A stretch of DNA of 64,000 nucleotides from assembly GCA_050084515.1 (NCBI GenBank), contig CM114272.1, positions 59,272,001 through 59,336,000 of the forward strand. Direction: 5' to 3'. The notes below the pieces were generated by a model that saw only the letters and a list, made by a program, of their open reading frames with translations, did no database searches and was not told where the DNA came from. The stretch comes from Blasia pusilla (lineage: Eukaryota; Marchantiophyta; Marchantiopsida; Blasiales). The translations under genes and the position numbers were made by a program. Of the stretch, positions 11,401 through 24,363 are shown piece after piece; the stretch's first letter is position 1; each line of letters begins with the position of its first letter.

Positions 11401-12853
11401 TGCTTACACGAGCGAGTCTCTGATTGCTCAATGCTGATGAGTAGTAAGTAAACCGGAGGTCAAGTAAACAAGCGCAGGAACTCAGGAACTCAGGAACGAA
11501 CCAGCAAAAAAGAAAGAACGAACGAACGAACGTGGGCGGGGGTTTAAGGACTCGACTGAAAGAAGCGAACGAATCACGTGGGGAACGATAAGAACGGCCT
11601 GACGTCGGCGGTCGCCCTCTCGCGTTGGATTGGCCTCTCTCCACCACTGTAGTAAATGTTACCGAGCCTGTGCCCGGCAGCTGTCTTCCGTTTCCAATTC
11701 CCCCGAACCTCCCTCGGGGGACTCTCTCGTCCATCCGTCCGCGTGCCCGGCGAGCTGTCGTCACACGCACACACCCGGAGTGCCAATGCTCGGGGAGATC
11801 CGGGCTTACGAGTAAAGCCACCGGCCAAATTCATTCCGATTCATTTCTAAATCTTCTTATGAAAACCGGTTGGATTTGTGTAGCTTCTTTCCGAGTTTGT
11901 GTATCGTATATCTGGTTCAGAAACCGAGATTACTCCCGCCGATTGGAAGTTCCCAGCAATGCTCGGAAAGAACCGGCATTCTTTGTAAAAGCAGCCGGTT
12001 GAGAATGAGTGATTTCCGATTCAAGTCTGAAACTTTAGGAAATTTTCCGACGTGAAAGTAGATTTTCTTTGTTAAATTTTAAAAAAACCGGCTACCATGG
12101 TGAAATTGCCGATTACCTTGATCTTTCTCTCGGAAAAGTACCGGTATGCGTCAAAATCCTTGCCGAGCACTGGTTCCCAGCCAGCCAACCGACCGGGGTC
12201 CCGAGGAGAAGCTCCCAGAGCCCTGAGGTCCCACACGCGCGGAGAGCGAGGTATACACAGCAAGTCATGTATATAGGGGAAGAGATATGTGGGTGGAGAG
12301 ATACGGGGATAGAGGAGGAACATTTAAACGATGCTCCGTTACTTCCTGACGGAGAACGGTCGGCAGCGGCGACTCCCAACACGCGCGCGGATGGGGTCGC
12401 AGAGAGAGAAATATATAGAGAGGCTGGGGGAAGGGGAGGCAGAAAAAGAATTAGAATCGCCGCGGTGGTGGTGGTAGTAGTAGCATAGCAGCAGCAGTAG
12501 TGAGGGGTTGGTGTCTTTTCGGTGCGAGTCGTACCGCTACTGCAGCACAGTGATGGAGCCGAGTTCATGAATGCTTGGCAGAACAGGCGGTGCTGCAAAA
12601 GGTTCTCCTCGGGGCCACCCTCTTTTTTGGCGGATTTCTTCCTTATCCGCCTCACCGACAGATGGCTTGGCAGGCATCCGGCCCTCCCGGCCCGTCCACA
12701 CGCGTCACGCTGCAACTAATCCACAGGTCGATTCGCGAAAGGTGGATCGGCAGACAAGGAAACAGGGAATTATGACGAACGCGCAGCTCCATCCACCGGA
12801 GCAGGGCGAAGGAGAACCTTCGGTGCATTTGTGAACGTAATAGAGGTGGCTCC

Positions 12854-12880
12854 GTCGGTCGGTCGGTCGGTCGGTCGGTC
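12854..12880. repeat. (GTCG)n microsatellite
   Basis: About six and a half copies of a GTCG unit within the CpG-rich block. Confidence 0.9.
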
Positions 12881-14724
12881 AGGTGTGTGTGTATACGAAA
12901 TTTGCGAATCTAAAATCGTCATCGGGCAGTTGTATCCTGTTCGTTGGTTCCTCCAGTCGCCAACGGTCTCGGGGAACAAGAACATCTACGATTCCGCCCC
13001 AGCAATGATCACTGCTAGTAAATACGACCCGGTCACTGTAGCGAGCCGTACTACAGCGCTGACTCGTTTATCGGGCCACCGTCTGCCGCTAAACTTGGAG
13101 AGAGGGCTGAGCGCATCAGTCCGTCGTTGCAACAGGGCCCCGTGGTTGTTGGAGGGGAGAGAGTGGGAGTATTTTGGTGGCGCCATTATCTTCACCGCCG
13201 TGAATTATCCTTACCTCCTTTCGGGATCCGAGCTGTACCACAAGCTGCAGCCGGTCTGCGCGCCTTTGGAGCTTCGGACTCCGGAGGTGTGGTTTGCGTG
13301 TCCGGTCGCTGCCGGGGTTCCACGAATGAGGTGCCTTGACGACCGGGAATCTCGTCCCACCGCACTCTGACGTAATGCCCCATATCCAAGATTCGCATGC
13401 TCGCATTTAACATTCATCATGGATGCCAGGTTTCCCCACGTAGATGACGCGTCATCCTGGTCGGCAACCTGAATCTGCTTTCCCGGAGACCAGCCGCCAC
13501 ATTTGTCGATCTGCTCCCTTTACCCACCGGCATCTTCCCTCTCCCTCTCCCTCGCTCGACCCGCGCAATCCCATCCCAACGTTTGGCGGAAGGGTTCAGG
13601 ATATGTATATAGATAGAAAACGGAACGAACTCTCTACCTTCCTCCTTCGTTCCGCCCTTGTATCGCCCGTCAGCCATACATATAGCGCCATTGATTCGAC
13701 AGCCAATCCGCGGAGCATCTTCTGCTCGCAGGCCCCTCCGCACGCTCCACGCGGCCCAGTCACGTCCTAGTAGAGCTCTGGGATCCAGCGCTCCCACCGA
13801 CTAACTCCCTAATCGTCGCTCGGCTTCGCTCCGGAGTCATAGGCCAGCCGGACGTCAAAATCCCGTCCCCTCCAAAGATCGGCGAGCTTTGGCCTGCGGT
13901 CTATGCCGCAGTAGTATTGAGACGATCTTTTCATCCGTCCCGTTCTGCTGCCGGTCTTCTGTATATCTCTCTTCCCGGACCTGTCACCAGAGACGGACTC
14001 AAATGCGATCCAAATGTCGTGTACGGCAAAGCCCTGATGCGTGGTAGTCGTAGTAGAGTAGTATATGTTCCCATGGCCGTGGTGGTGTACGTGCCTCCAC
14101 AATTTCCCACTTGTAAAGTAGGAGGGAAGAAGACGAGGCACCACTTTTCGAGCCCATAAAACACGCCCCATGCGGGAGTAGCCTGGCACCTTACCCAACA
14201 TAAGCAGCATCCATGTCACATCGTCGAGCCAATGGGCGTGGCACTCCCGTGACGCTACCACAAACCGGAAGACAACTGGTCCGACGGAGATGGCAGGCTT
14301 GCTACTACAGCATAAAGTTACGCATGCTCAGACACCACTCCGAGTGTGTGGTCTCTCTCTGTCGTCCTAATACTCTACTTTCTCCCTCGCGAATCGTAGA
14401 TTATTAGGTCACGATCCTTCTACGGATAAATAAGTAACAATACGAGTGGAAAGCGGTCTGGGAAATTGCAGCGCCAGTGCGGAACAGTCATTTGTTTCCT
14501 CCCACTTTTACTGTTTCCTTGGACGCTCCACTTTCCACCGGCGATCGACATGACAAAGCGGTGCTTTCACAAACACACACACACACAAAGTTACAAACCC
14601 TAAACACGCAGAGGCAGACGGTCAGAGTTTCTAGAACCGACAGTCTTTTGGTTGAGTGGTAGGGTTAGGTGACTTAGGTTCCTCGGGTAGGGGCAATGGT
14701 CGTAACTTCCCCCCTCGCTCGCAC

Positions 14725-14746
14725 CTCCGGAGTCCGGACTCCGGAG
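14725..14746. repeat. 22-bp perfect palindrome
   Basis: Left arm CTCCGGAGTCC is followed directly by its exact reverse complement GGACTCCGGAG, giving a 22-bp perfect palindrome built from nested CTCCGGAG and TCCGGA units. Related TCCGGA/CTCCGG sites are scattered in the same block (for example near 13275). A dimeric protein-binding site is possible but not shown. Confidence 0.85.
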
Positions 14747-15299
14747 CGTTGGGATGAGAAATCACATTATTATTCGTATCGCATTGCAGAGGCGTCGCGT
14801 TCTTCTTCGAGATATTGATTGAAACCCTCGTTGACGTCACTGTATCGGGGGTGAGAAATAGCCTACAGTGAGGACAGTTAAGAAGAACGCAGAGGGGCCG
14901 AGTAGACGCATTAATTAAGCTCGATGGTGGTGTGTTCTGCTGCTTCACACGTCAAAGTGACGATCGTCGAAGTCAGGGAGCGTGAGGCTGGGAGAAATCT
15001 CGATCACTATTGGAGAGATTCTGACGTCCGCAATCTACAGCACTGAATTCCGCATAATGACTCGTTAATGGCACATGTGAAACGAGACGCGTACTTTAGA
15101 ATGTTTCAAATCCCTCAAACCCTGTACTTAGGGTTAGGTTAGGGTCACCTCTTACCATCCATCCCATCGTGTGAATTCCCTACCCACGCCATGCGTATAC
15201 ACTCCTCTACATGATTATTAGCAGGAAAAAATTACCAAGTTAAGCCGACACGAGTACCCCAACCACTACCGTCAGAAACTCCCGAGATCATGGCACTCA

Positions 15300-16324
15300 C
15301 CTGATCGGCTCGGCTCGGCTATGTCTGTTGTCGCCATCGCCAACAGCTGAATACGGTGTGTCACATGTCATTTCGTAATTTTCGTCTCGTCCCCGGGATC
15401 TGGCGGGGTACGATGCTATGGTACGTTGTTCAGGTGAAATGAAAAATGGACTAGACCCCCTTGCCCAATCGGTGTTAGGATCCTACATCAGCTCAGGAGC
15501 ATTATTAAAACGGATCCGTCTTATGACTTTCAGGTGCTACACGTATAATAATAAAGATCCAGCTCGCGCGGAAACTGTCAGCTTTTCATTGTGAGCGAGA
15601 TAGATAGATAGATAGATTGAGCTTAGTGGGTCCTAATATCTGCATGGCCAGTCTGTGATTTTCGGGTAATAACGCACGAAGACATGAGCACTGTCAGCTT
15701 TTTATTACTGCCTCAGAAACAATGACGATTCGAGTTTCGCTTTTCGGGAGTTTTTTTTTCAATTTCTCTCAAAAAATGGGAAAAGCTTTCGGAGTGTCGG
15801 ATCGTGACGTGGTAAACAAATCATAAAAAGCCTTTCGTAAAGGTTGTTCATAAATAACTGAATTTTTAAACATCGTAATGATCTGCGTAGAATATCTGGG
15901 TCGGGAAACCCTCTAAGGGACGGGGGAAAATGAGAAAATGTAGAGAAAAATAAAAAATTAGGTCGGTAGTTTTCCACTAATCCAGCGTTTGGGATGAATA
16001 GCTCTAAATGACTGACTGACAGAAGCGAGGAGCGGCTCATACTCTCACAGAGGGGACATCATTAGCTTGCTCCGTTCTTCTGGTGTCGTGACTTTCTTCG
16101 TATGCGTCGTTGCGTCCGGTGAACATGGCCTCTGCAAAGCAATAAAATAAGTGAAACTTTTTATAGATACCTTTTGAATCCAAGTGGAGCAAATAAGCAC
16201 GAACTATACCGCCTCTCTCGGGATATTCCCAGCGCGCTCGAGGAGAAAACCCGTGTCTGCATATGCAGGCACGAGTTTTGGCGTTACGACCATTCGGATG
16301 GTGAAGGCGAACTCCACCACTTCC

Positions 16325-16357
<33 letters not shown>

Positions 16358-19300
16358 GTCACCGTCATCATCGAGGACCAGCTACAGACTGCACTGGACT
16401 AACTAATGATAACATTTTCTGCAGAGACGCCCCCCTCCCCTGCGCATTTCGATTCGAGTTTCATTCAACTTCGCAGAACTCTCTTCCTCCTTTTACTCTT
16501 CTTTTCTGGTCTTTTTGGCATATGGCAGCTTTTGCAATCCTTGAGGTACATATCGGAAGGAATGAGCTATAGGAATAGTTAGATAGCTAGCTTAGTAGCT
16601 ATTTAGCCATCTATCAAATCAATCTCTCTAGCTACTGGCTAGGTAGCCAGCTAGCTCGGGTACGTACTCTAAACTAAACCTGACAACTAACAATTATTCG
16701 CAGGTGTGTGCGTTCGCTCTTGCGTTCCTTTCTTACTTTTAAAAAAAAAATTATCATTTGAATAAGGTTCCCTAAACCTAGTTCCCCGGCTCAGCAGCTT
16801 CACTAATTAAAATAGGGAGGGAGTGAAGTAGTAGACGCTCGGTCACGGACGGACGGACGGACGGACGGAAGGAAGGAATCACACCAGAAGGAAATGCCTG
16901 GAAAGAGGCTGAGCAGCTGCAGAATGATTTCAATCTTGGTCGGGAAATTTGCTCTTCTCACCATCATGAGAGACGCCTTGTGCTCATTGACAAATTTAAG
17001 TCCCATCACTCATTGCTGTTCAGCACCTGCTTCTCACCACCTGGGAGTTCGTGAGTTCTAACCCTGCGCATTCCAGAAGGGTGGCGTGGCGTGGCGTAGC
17101 GTAGCGTGGCGTGCGTCGGGGATGGCAGGCGACCAGAGGGGCAGGGCAGGGCAGGACGGGCAGGGCGGGCAGGGATTGAGAGCTAGTAACAAGGAAGGGT
17201 AAGGAAGGAGGGAAGGAGAGAGAGGTCTAAGAGAGGGAGAAGATGCACTTCGATAAAAACGAGTGATGGAAAACCCATCGGAAGTACAAAAGAGGGGGAC
17301 TCAAAGAGTCAAAACCTGAAGGCCACAACAGGACCCTAAGAGAAGAGGGAAGGGAAGGGAAGGGAAGGGAAGGGAAGATAAGAAAGTGGGCAGAAGGGAT
17401 TGGCACGGCAGAAAGTTACAAGAGGAGTGATGATAGCTTCGTGGGCTCCGAGTGTCCAAGATTTGGAGTTGGTCCCATTGGCAGTTCGCGGGGCATTCAT
17501 TGTGCGCCGAATAACGTTCCGCTAGATTCCCCAGCAAGTTGCCCAAGGCATGATGAAGCGAATGATCATTTTGCTAAGAGGTGGGGCTTGGATTGCACCT
17601 CTCGGGAAAAAGGCTTCCTATTCATCTTCCGTTCTGGTTAGATGGATGGGCTGGCTGGCTGTACTGTACTGGTCAAATGATTCAAGGTACAAAGCATATG
17701 TTTGAATGTTTCCTACCACAGCTCCAAGCAAAAGTCTGCTTGTCAGTTTTCCCATATGGATGAGGACTGGCAGCAAGCTTTGTCACCAGGCCAGGCACGT
17801 TGGCTGAGGTGGAAACCTCAAGTTGTCCGTGGCATAGCTTGACAATTTTGACCGACAGCACTCCATCCATCCAGATCTTGGCCGAGAGTAAAACCCTTGT
17901 CCACGAATGTCCTTTCACCCTCGCAGTGTCGCAATTTCACGTGGTAGAATCCGAACGCCCAGCTATCACCAATGACATAAAGTCATCTTCAGATGGGCAC
18001 GTTCAAGTATGATAGTCTCTTTTAGAAGGTGAAATCACCATCGGACGTGCAAAGATGAAGTTGTCAGTTCAGAAGAACCTTGGAGTGGGGGTCAAGCTAC
18101 TTTGCCTTTTCTCCTTTAATTTTTCGGTGCAGTCACAGAGAACACAGTTGTGTCTAGATTCGGTCTTTCCCAAAAGTAGAGATAATAGTCAAAGTCCGTA
18201 GATTTGCACCCATAAAAGAACCCGGGGGGGGGCGTGTTGGGTTTTCTGTGTCTTCCCCCCAGAAATGAGAAGATAGACTAGACCACCCAAAAGGCCCCAG
18301 TCTACTCGCCCTAAATTGCTTTAATGATTTTCCGAGTTACGTCTGGAGAGTTCCTCCTGGCCCACACGGATTCATTAGATCACAAAGCGAGATGCGTGCT
18401 AGATAAGAGGTCCTTAAGTTGACCCCGGCTTTAACGTCATAACAGAAAGAAAAAAAAATGCATTCTTCGACAGTTGCCCTAATCTGAAGGCTTTTGGTGG
18501 CGATTTCTTTTGGCGTCCACACCATGGACACGCCCATCCAGAAGAGATACGAGGGCGCAAAAAACGTCCCTCGGAATATCACGAAGATGAGCTGTTGGCA
18601 CATCATCCAGCCCACTAAAACTTCATGCATGACAGGGAAGGCATGAAGGCTAGATCATCAATGCCATGGGTACACCTTTTTGGCCTCGTGCGAACATCAC
18701 TAAAGAAACCCTATGTCCCATACAGTTCTACCCAGCTCTCACAAAACTGTGCTGCCAAACCAAACGACTTTTCTCACGGTTAATGTCTCGCGAGGCTGAG
18801 GTTTCCCCCACACACTCGGGCACTCTAGGTGGTGGTACGAACTTCACCTTGGGTGCTGCAATGAGAACTGTTCCTCGATCCGACACATCGCAAGGCTGCT
18901 GGATGCCTATCGCGAAGCGAAGCGATACATATACTTACAATCTGGAAAGGCTTATATCCCATGACGCCCAACCACTTGCGCAAAGGTTACATGTGCCATG
19001 AGCTCCCGGTGGTTTGGATGGATCAGTCCTCGCCAGCACGAGCGGAAGATCACGAATGATAAGTTGTATGAGCCAAGTTCTCCACGAGAGATTCTTTTTC
19101 ACACTTCCGACGGCACGACAGTCTCTCGGCTGTGCACCTCTTCCACCGATCCAGGAAATTAAGAGACTGTACTCATTGAGTAGTGCCTGTCGTAGCCTTG
19201 CGACCATAGACCCCGCGCCCTGGTTGGACGGTGCTTGAGACTGGGATGGGTGTAGAGAGAGAAGCAAGTTAAGAAGGTACCATACCATATGAGAGGAGTG

Positions 19301-22300
19301 TGAGTGCTGACCAAACAACGTGTTTGTGCGGAGCTTCCAAGCTTCCAAGAATCTCTTCACCACACCATCTACTTTACCCAATAGACATTACTTACCAGTG
19401 CAGCAGCTTTGGGCAATGAATCAAGCCTACTGAATGCCAGGAAATTAAGAGAGAGAGAGAGAGAGCCTTTCGGCACGATCCCCAGGAGGAGGGAAGCAGT
19501 AATACGTCTTAAGTAAAGACGGCACAAATGGGGAACCGAAGGGCTCAAGAATATTATCGACTGTTACAAGATCTCAGTTTTTATGACGACACTCCATTTC
19601 TAGGAACACTAAAATATTGCAGGTAGATAGTAGTAGTTACACTTCGGGACCACCTCAGTTTCCCATCACCGCTCTCCGTGGGCAAAGCTACTTTGGAGAG
19701 AGCTTGAAGTGAAAAAAAACTTGTGACTAGAGTCAACATGATGTCTTTTCGCTGGTCCCCCAACCCAATATCTCCAAAAGGAAGACGTGGTTTTGTCCAC
19801 ATAACCTCGCACTCTAGTGAGAAACGTCTCTGCGGATTGTATGACGCGACGATGGAGACACGGTACTAGACCTTGTAAGCCTAGGCACTTCAAGAAAATC
19901 CAGCGTCGTCATCCAAATTGGTTTAAACTTCCATCTCCAAACCTAGCTAGGTTCTCTTGCTCCAGTTCTAGTCTATTGCACATGAACCTCCACGTACCAT
20001 TATTTGTGGATCACCAGGATAGCAAGAGTTATGGACGATTGGCAAGCTATACTCAGGTACATTTTTCAAGACAGGTGTGTCTATCGCAGGCCTGGCCACA
20101 ACATAAAAGTATAGAAACCAGGAAGTTCTCGATGTCAGCACAGATTAACAATTTACGCATGCGCGTGTGAGAAAGCACGGCAAGCTGGCACAGCTAATTA
20201 TCAAACCACACCGCTAAATTTATCCACTCCTAAGGAACCTAAGCGCATGTTCAATGTATAGTCGCAGAACCATTATCCGCTCAAGTTTCTTTCCACATGA
20301 GACAACTCCTTGAAGTTTACGCACCTTTCTGGGTTTCAACTGCGCTGGTTAGCTTTAAGGGTCAAGCGTAACAAAGCAAGCAAACACCTAGTCAAGCAAT
20401 TCCTTCAAAGTTTTGGAACTCTGTCACACTGAAACGATTACCAACTCAGAGGAGCACATAAAAGCTACCCTCGGGTAAGATCCCATAAAAGCTACTGCAC
20501 CAACACTTTTATACCCCCTAGAAGATTCTGAGCAATTTACTGCATCTGTTTCGCCAGGACCTGATGTTGAAGAATTGAAATTAAATATTCCCATGTTCGT
20601 GCTCAACTGCTAGTACCAGACAATCCTTGGTCGCCATACCAGTTAACCGCCTGTAAATTCGACCTTGTCAACCATGCTGGTCCTAGTCGTGAAGAAAGAT
20701 GCCCTTCCTTCCTACACTAGGTTTGGAGCCTTAGTTGGGTCGCCCAATTATCAAACGTCTCTCGCAGTCGATGAGGTGAAATTCATGTAAGTCAAAACTC
20801 CCTCTTCTCGTGGCGTAATACATACTTACAGTCATTCATCGTAAGAAGCTATTCATCCCCACCGGCCATTGACGTCGGATGATCTTTCCAAAAACCGTTG
20901 ACTGGAACCAAAAGAGGGGCAAATTCCCATCCCTCTCGTTGCCCAATGCTTTCTTCTAACCATTCATAGTAAGAACAAATTCATCTTATCAATCATGCAC
21001 GTCGGATTATCTTTCGAAAAACCTAGCTGATCATCACCCACCAAAGATTCGATTCCTCAATCAGACCTTCACATCACTAGGCGAAAATGATCACCGGTAC
21101 ATTTTGAGCCATCACAAGGGAGCCAAATTTTTATTGACCCACAGAAGCAAACTGCGCTCTTTGGAGACTAGTCCTGTTCCGGAACACAATCGTGTACATC
21201 AGCCAATGCCTTGAATTTCACCCGTAACTCCAAAACCAGCTATGGTAACGCCTAGTTGGCATACGCAGTTTGGCAATAGATCCTCCAACACTGCTCGCTT
21301 AAGGTAAGTTATCTTCACTCTTGCTCCTCACAGATGTAGGTCCGGACCATCTACTGTCTGAAGCATGTCGTTGTCTCCCGTCGAGCTGCTTGTCATGACC
21401 GTGCCGATCCTTTAAGACATTGGCACAAATCAACAGCACCCGTAAAAGTCGCTTTGGTTGGCTTTCCAAGACCGGCTATGAAATCTCCATACTCCCTCGT
21501 ATGTCCGTGCAGTCTTCTCGATCCTCAAGTACAAATGAAAAGAGAAATAAATAACTTCTAGTTCCTTCTACTCGAAGTACTGGCTCCCTTGATATGGGCA
21601 TAGAGGTTGCTGGTATAATTGTCTCCTGTAGACAAAAGCATTTCGAAGTGATCAAGTTGGTGGTCGATAATATAGACAGCCTGCAGAGAATGGTTTGAAT
21701 CATTGTTCTTTTCCTTCAAAAGCCTCACCAAACCATCTCATCCAGTCGAAAACTTGCCAAGGTTATCGTTCTCAGTTGCTGTCTTTAGATTCAAGTCTTT
21801 CATACTTGCTGTTGCAGCACAGGCAAAACAAACAAATCGAGACAGCGAATAAAAGGAGAGTTAAACATCAGCCCTCATCCTCCTTAAAGCGCCGCCTGTG
21901 TTTAAATGAGAGATACACTTGGAGAGAAGCTCAGTTTGATGATATTACAACACAGGATGCACAAACATCCGTTCCATAGATGGACGTTTCATCAGAAAAC
22001 TAATCGAATGCTCTTCCACTTGTATAGAAATGATCCTATGTGAGCTTCCTTTCTTTCCAAGGTTCAACAGTGCCATCCACAAGGAATGCCCTCCCTTGAG
22101 GGGCTTAAAAAAAATGAAAGACTAGAAGAAGAGTTGTCTCAGAATCAAGGAATGCACTGGTTTGTAGCCTGCAGAAACCCTGTTGGATTATGGGAACCCT
22201 TCCAACCTTGTGCCTTAGCATGGCATTTGTCAAGTCCCTCCAAGAATACATTTCGAGCTTTTTGGATTGGGCTCTCCATGAAAGAGCGTATTTCCAAGCG

Positions 22301-23490
22301 TTCAGTTGGAAGCATTGCCAAGTTCCACACATGAAAGCACATGATCATTTTCTCCAGAAGATCATCCATGCCCGTTCCTACGGTTCGGGCTACCCCATAC
22401 TGACATCAGGTATTTGACTTGCGACCTTCTTGGTAAGATCTTTAAAACGGTCAGCGCAACATGCTGCTATCTGCCATTACAAGCAAGTGCAATACAACAA
22501 TGGAAGTGGAAGTCAGATTGTAACAAAAGGGGAGAGTTTTCAGTATTCATACCTAGAGTACGCCTTGGAGAACATTGGCAAAGCTGACAAAAAGCGACTA
22601 ACCCTAAACGCCTAAGCCAAACATCAACATTTTGCTGATCAGGGTCCGAAAACTCTCACAAGAGTGGTCCCAGTCAACTTCAACTTTGTGCTGCTATGGG
22701 CAGAGCTCTTGCCAATTCAATCGATAATTGGTTGCTCGCAACAACCAGGGGAAAGAGCCTACCAAAAAATAATTTCTTTTCCGATTTATGTATCCACTGT
22801 TATCATGATTGGCTTGTTTCATGAAACCAAGTGGAATTCAAGCAGGCCATTGTGACAGCACAAAATCCCACAGCTTGTTGACATCTTGGCACACAACAGA
22901 ACGAAAGCCTTACTTGTTATAGTAGACACTAGATAAGCGTCAGTGTGATCTACTAACTTCACACTGAAGTACTTCAACTGCATGGCAAATACGAAAAGTT
23001 ATTACCATCCCGGAAATCAATATTCGAAAGACTCAATCTTCAATTTGTTGCTCCTTAATTTCTAAAAATCCTCAAGTGTCAGATGTCCAACCTCCAACTC
23101 TTGGGATCCCTCGCCAAACATAAGTAGAAGAACTAACCACGCGATGTCATTTGTTTCATGGCTAACACCGACTTCATTCAGGCCATTGTTGGATGCACGC
23201 TTGTATGATCACAGATGGTACACGTTCATGAAAATTCATATATATTCATCTCTTAATTTCTGACTCTGGGGATGGACAGTCAATTCCCAAGAGATAACAC
23301 CATCCTCAGCGTATTTGGAGTATCCCACATTCAGGACACCCTACTTTGGCTAAAATTTTTGCAAAGTATCAAGGATGAACGGACATTTTATGATTTGCCA
23401 TCAGCTTTTATCGTACAGATCTCATCCACACATTGCCATAAGATGACAATTTGAATTGAGATCTCCATTAAGACTACCAACAAAAAGAAG
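15300..23490. other. Long gene-free tract with microsatellites
   Basis: I find no convincing exon, RNA gene or transposon in these 8 kb. Simple repeats are visible: GATA at 15598-15617, CAC/CAT at 16313-16356, GGAC then GGAA at 16847-16877, GGGCA near 17130-17165 and GGGAA at 17346-17377. The longest frames (18935-19381 minus, 132-codon 16174-16572 plus) lack family motifs; the latter merely reads through the CAC/CAT run as polyhistidine. A long intron or untranslated transcript is possible. Confidence 0.4.
20833..21024. repeat. Imperfect 64-bp tandem duplication
   Basis: The block starting CATTCATCGTAAGAAG and ending near GATCTTTCCAAAAACC (20833-20896) recurs as CATTCATAGTAAGAAC...TATCTTTCGAAAAACC (20961-21024). 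Both carry the ACGTCGGAT core. Confidence 0.6.
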
Positions 23491-23497
23491 TTAATTT

Positions 23498-24363
23498 ATG
23501 TTGTAAAACATAGTAACTTGGAATTTACTATAGTGAAAAGTAACTGATAGAATTACTATAGTAACTTAGTGTTTTACCACAGTAGATAGTAATTTCTTGT
23601 TACCATAGAGTTACCTCAGTAATTCTGAGAATTACTATGGGCGGCAGGCCCTAACCCTAAAAACCCTTAAACCTAGAAACTCATTCTCTTGGCTGTATAT
23701 AACCCTCTGAGGGTGCCCTGCGAATTTACATTCTCTTACACCTTTCTGGACACAACTCTCTGAGCTGAGGAGCTGATTGAGAAGCACTGAGTGTGCTTTG
23801 CTTACCTGAGTGGATTGTGCTTCTGACCTTAGTAGTTCAGTGTGCTAAGCACTGAGTGTGCTGCTGCTTACAGACTGAGAGGTCTGCTGACTTGAGGAGT
23901 TCAGTGAGTCTTGTGATACAAGGTGTATAGTAGTACTAACCTGAGTGGTTGCTATTGAGATGTCTACTGCTGCTAACCTGAGTGGTTGCTATTGCACTAA
24001 GTGTGCTTGAGAATGCAAGGTGATCTGGTGATGCAGGTTGTCTAGCTCTTTCCTCTACAATCTAACCTGAGTGGTTGCTATTGCACTAAGTGTGCTTGTA
24101 ATAGCTAGGTTGTAGAGAAACTCTGATTCTAAAAATTTAGGAATCGAAGTACCTGCCAAGAATCCTCTTTGTCCTGCAATAGGTCCAGCGTGAATCGTCA
24201 AATATATAGAGGGAGTGATATAGTGCATCTCATATACATCAGACTGAAACTTAAAGAATCAACGAGTGATTAATGAGCAGGCTAGCTTCAGCTGTAGTGT
24301 GCAGGTTTAGTGGTACTACACGAGAGTCCTCAAGGTGATGATAGAGGTGGGGATTGTTGGGAA
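23498..24363 (+). mobile_element. Ty1/copia-like LTR remnant
   Basis: A TATA-like CTGTATATAACC at about 23692 is followed by a leader with repeated CTGAGTGGTTGCTATTG and CACTAAGTGTGCTTG units (23.76-24.11 kb). The stretch then meets AGGTGGGGATTGTTGGG at 24350-24366, which looks like the polypurine tract plus TGTTGGG LTR start of plant copia elements. No polyprotein is recognisable and no matching partner LTR is found, so this may be an internally deleted remnant. LTR identity is inferred from signal order. Confidence 0.35.

Larger units (their letters stand above)
11400..15300. other. GC- and CpG-rich block without a convincing gene
   Basis: About 4 kb markedly richer in CG dinucleotides than its flanks, with many CCGG/TCCGGA motifs, short CT and CA runs and a GGTC microsatellite. 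Open frames up to 200 codons occur on both strands at once (for example 12113-12715 minus opposite 12069-12488 plus), as GC-rich DNA produces by chance; none shows a family motif. It could be a promoter plus long leader, a long non-coding transcript, or first exons of a gene whose body I cannot recognise. High CpG density suggests it escapes germline methylation, by contrast with the transposons. Confidence 0.4.

Noticed and set aside
11312-11821. 169-codon minus frame
   Set aside because: Same CpG-rich block; no motif, and a competing plus frame.
12113-12715. 200-codon minus frame
   Set aside because: GC-rich DNA with overlapping long frames on both strands and low-complexity runs; no motif.
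16174-16572. 132-codon plus frame with a polyhistidine run
   Set aside because: The run only reflects the CAC/CAT microsatellite at 16313-16356; no domain on either side.
17050-17075. GAGTTCTAACC resembles a tRNA B box
   Set aside because: Surroundings do not form a cloverleaf by eye and no A box is placed correctly.
18935-19381. 148-codon minus frame
   Set aside because: No recognisable family motif; single frame in a gene-free tract without splice support.
19866-19876. GACCTTGTAAG resembles the core of a TAS3 tasiARF
   Set aside because: Only 11 bases match; no miR390 target sites were found on either side.
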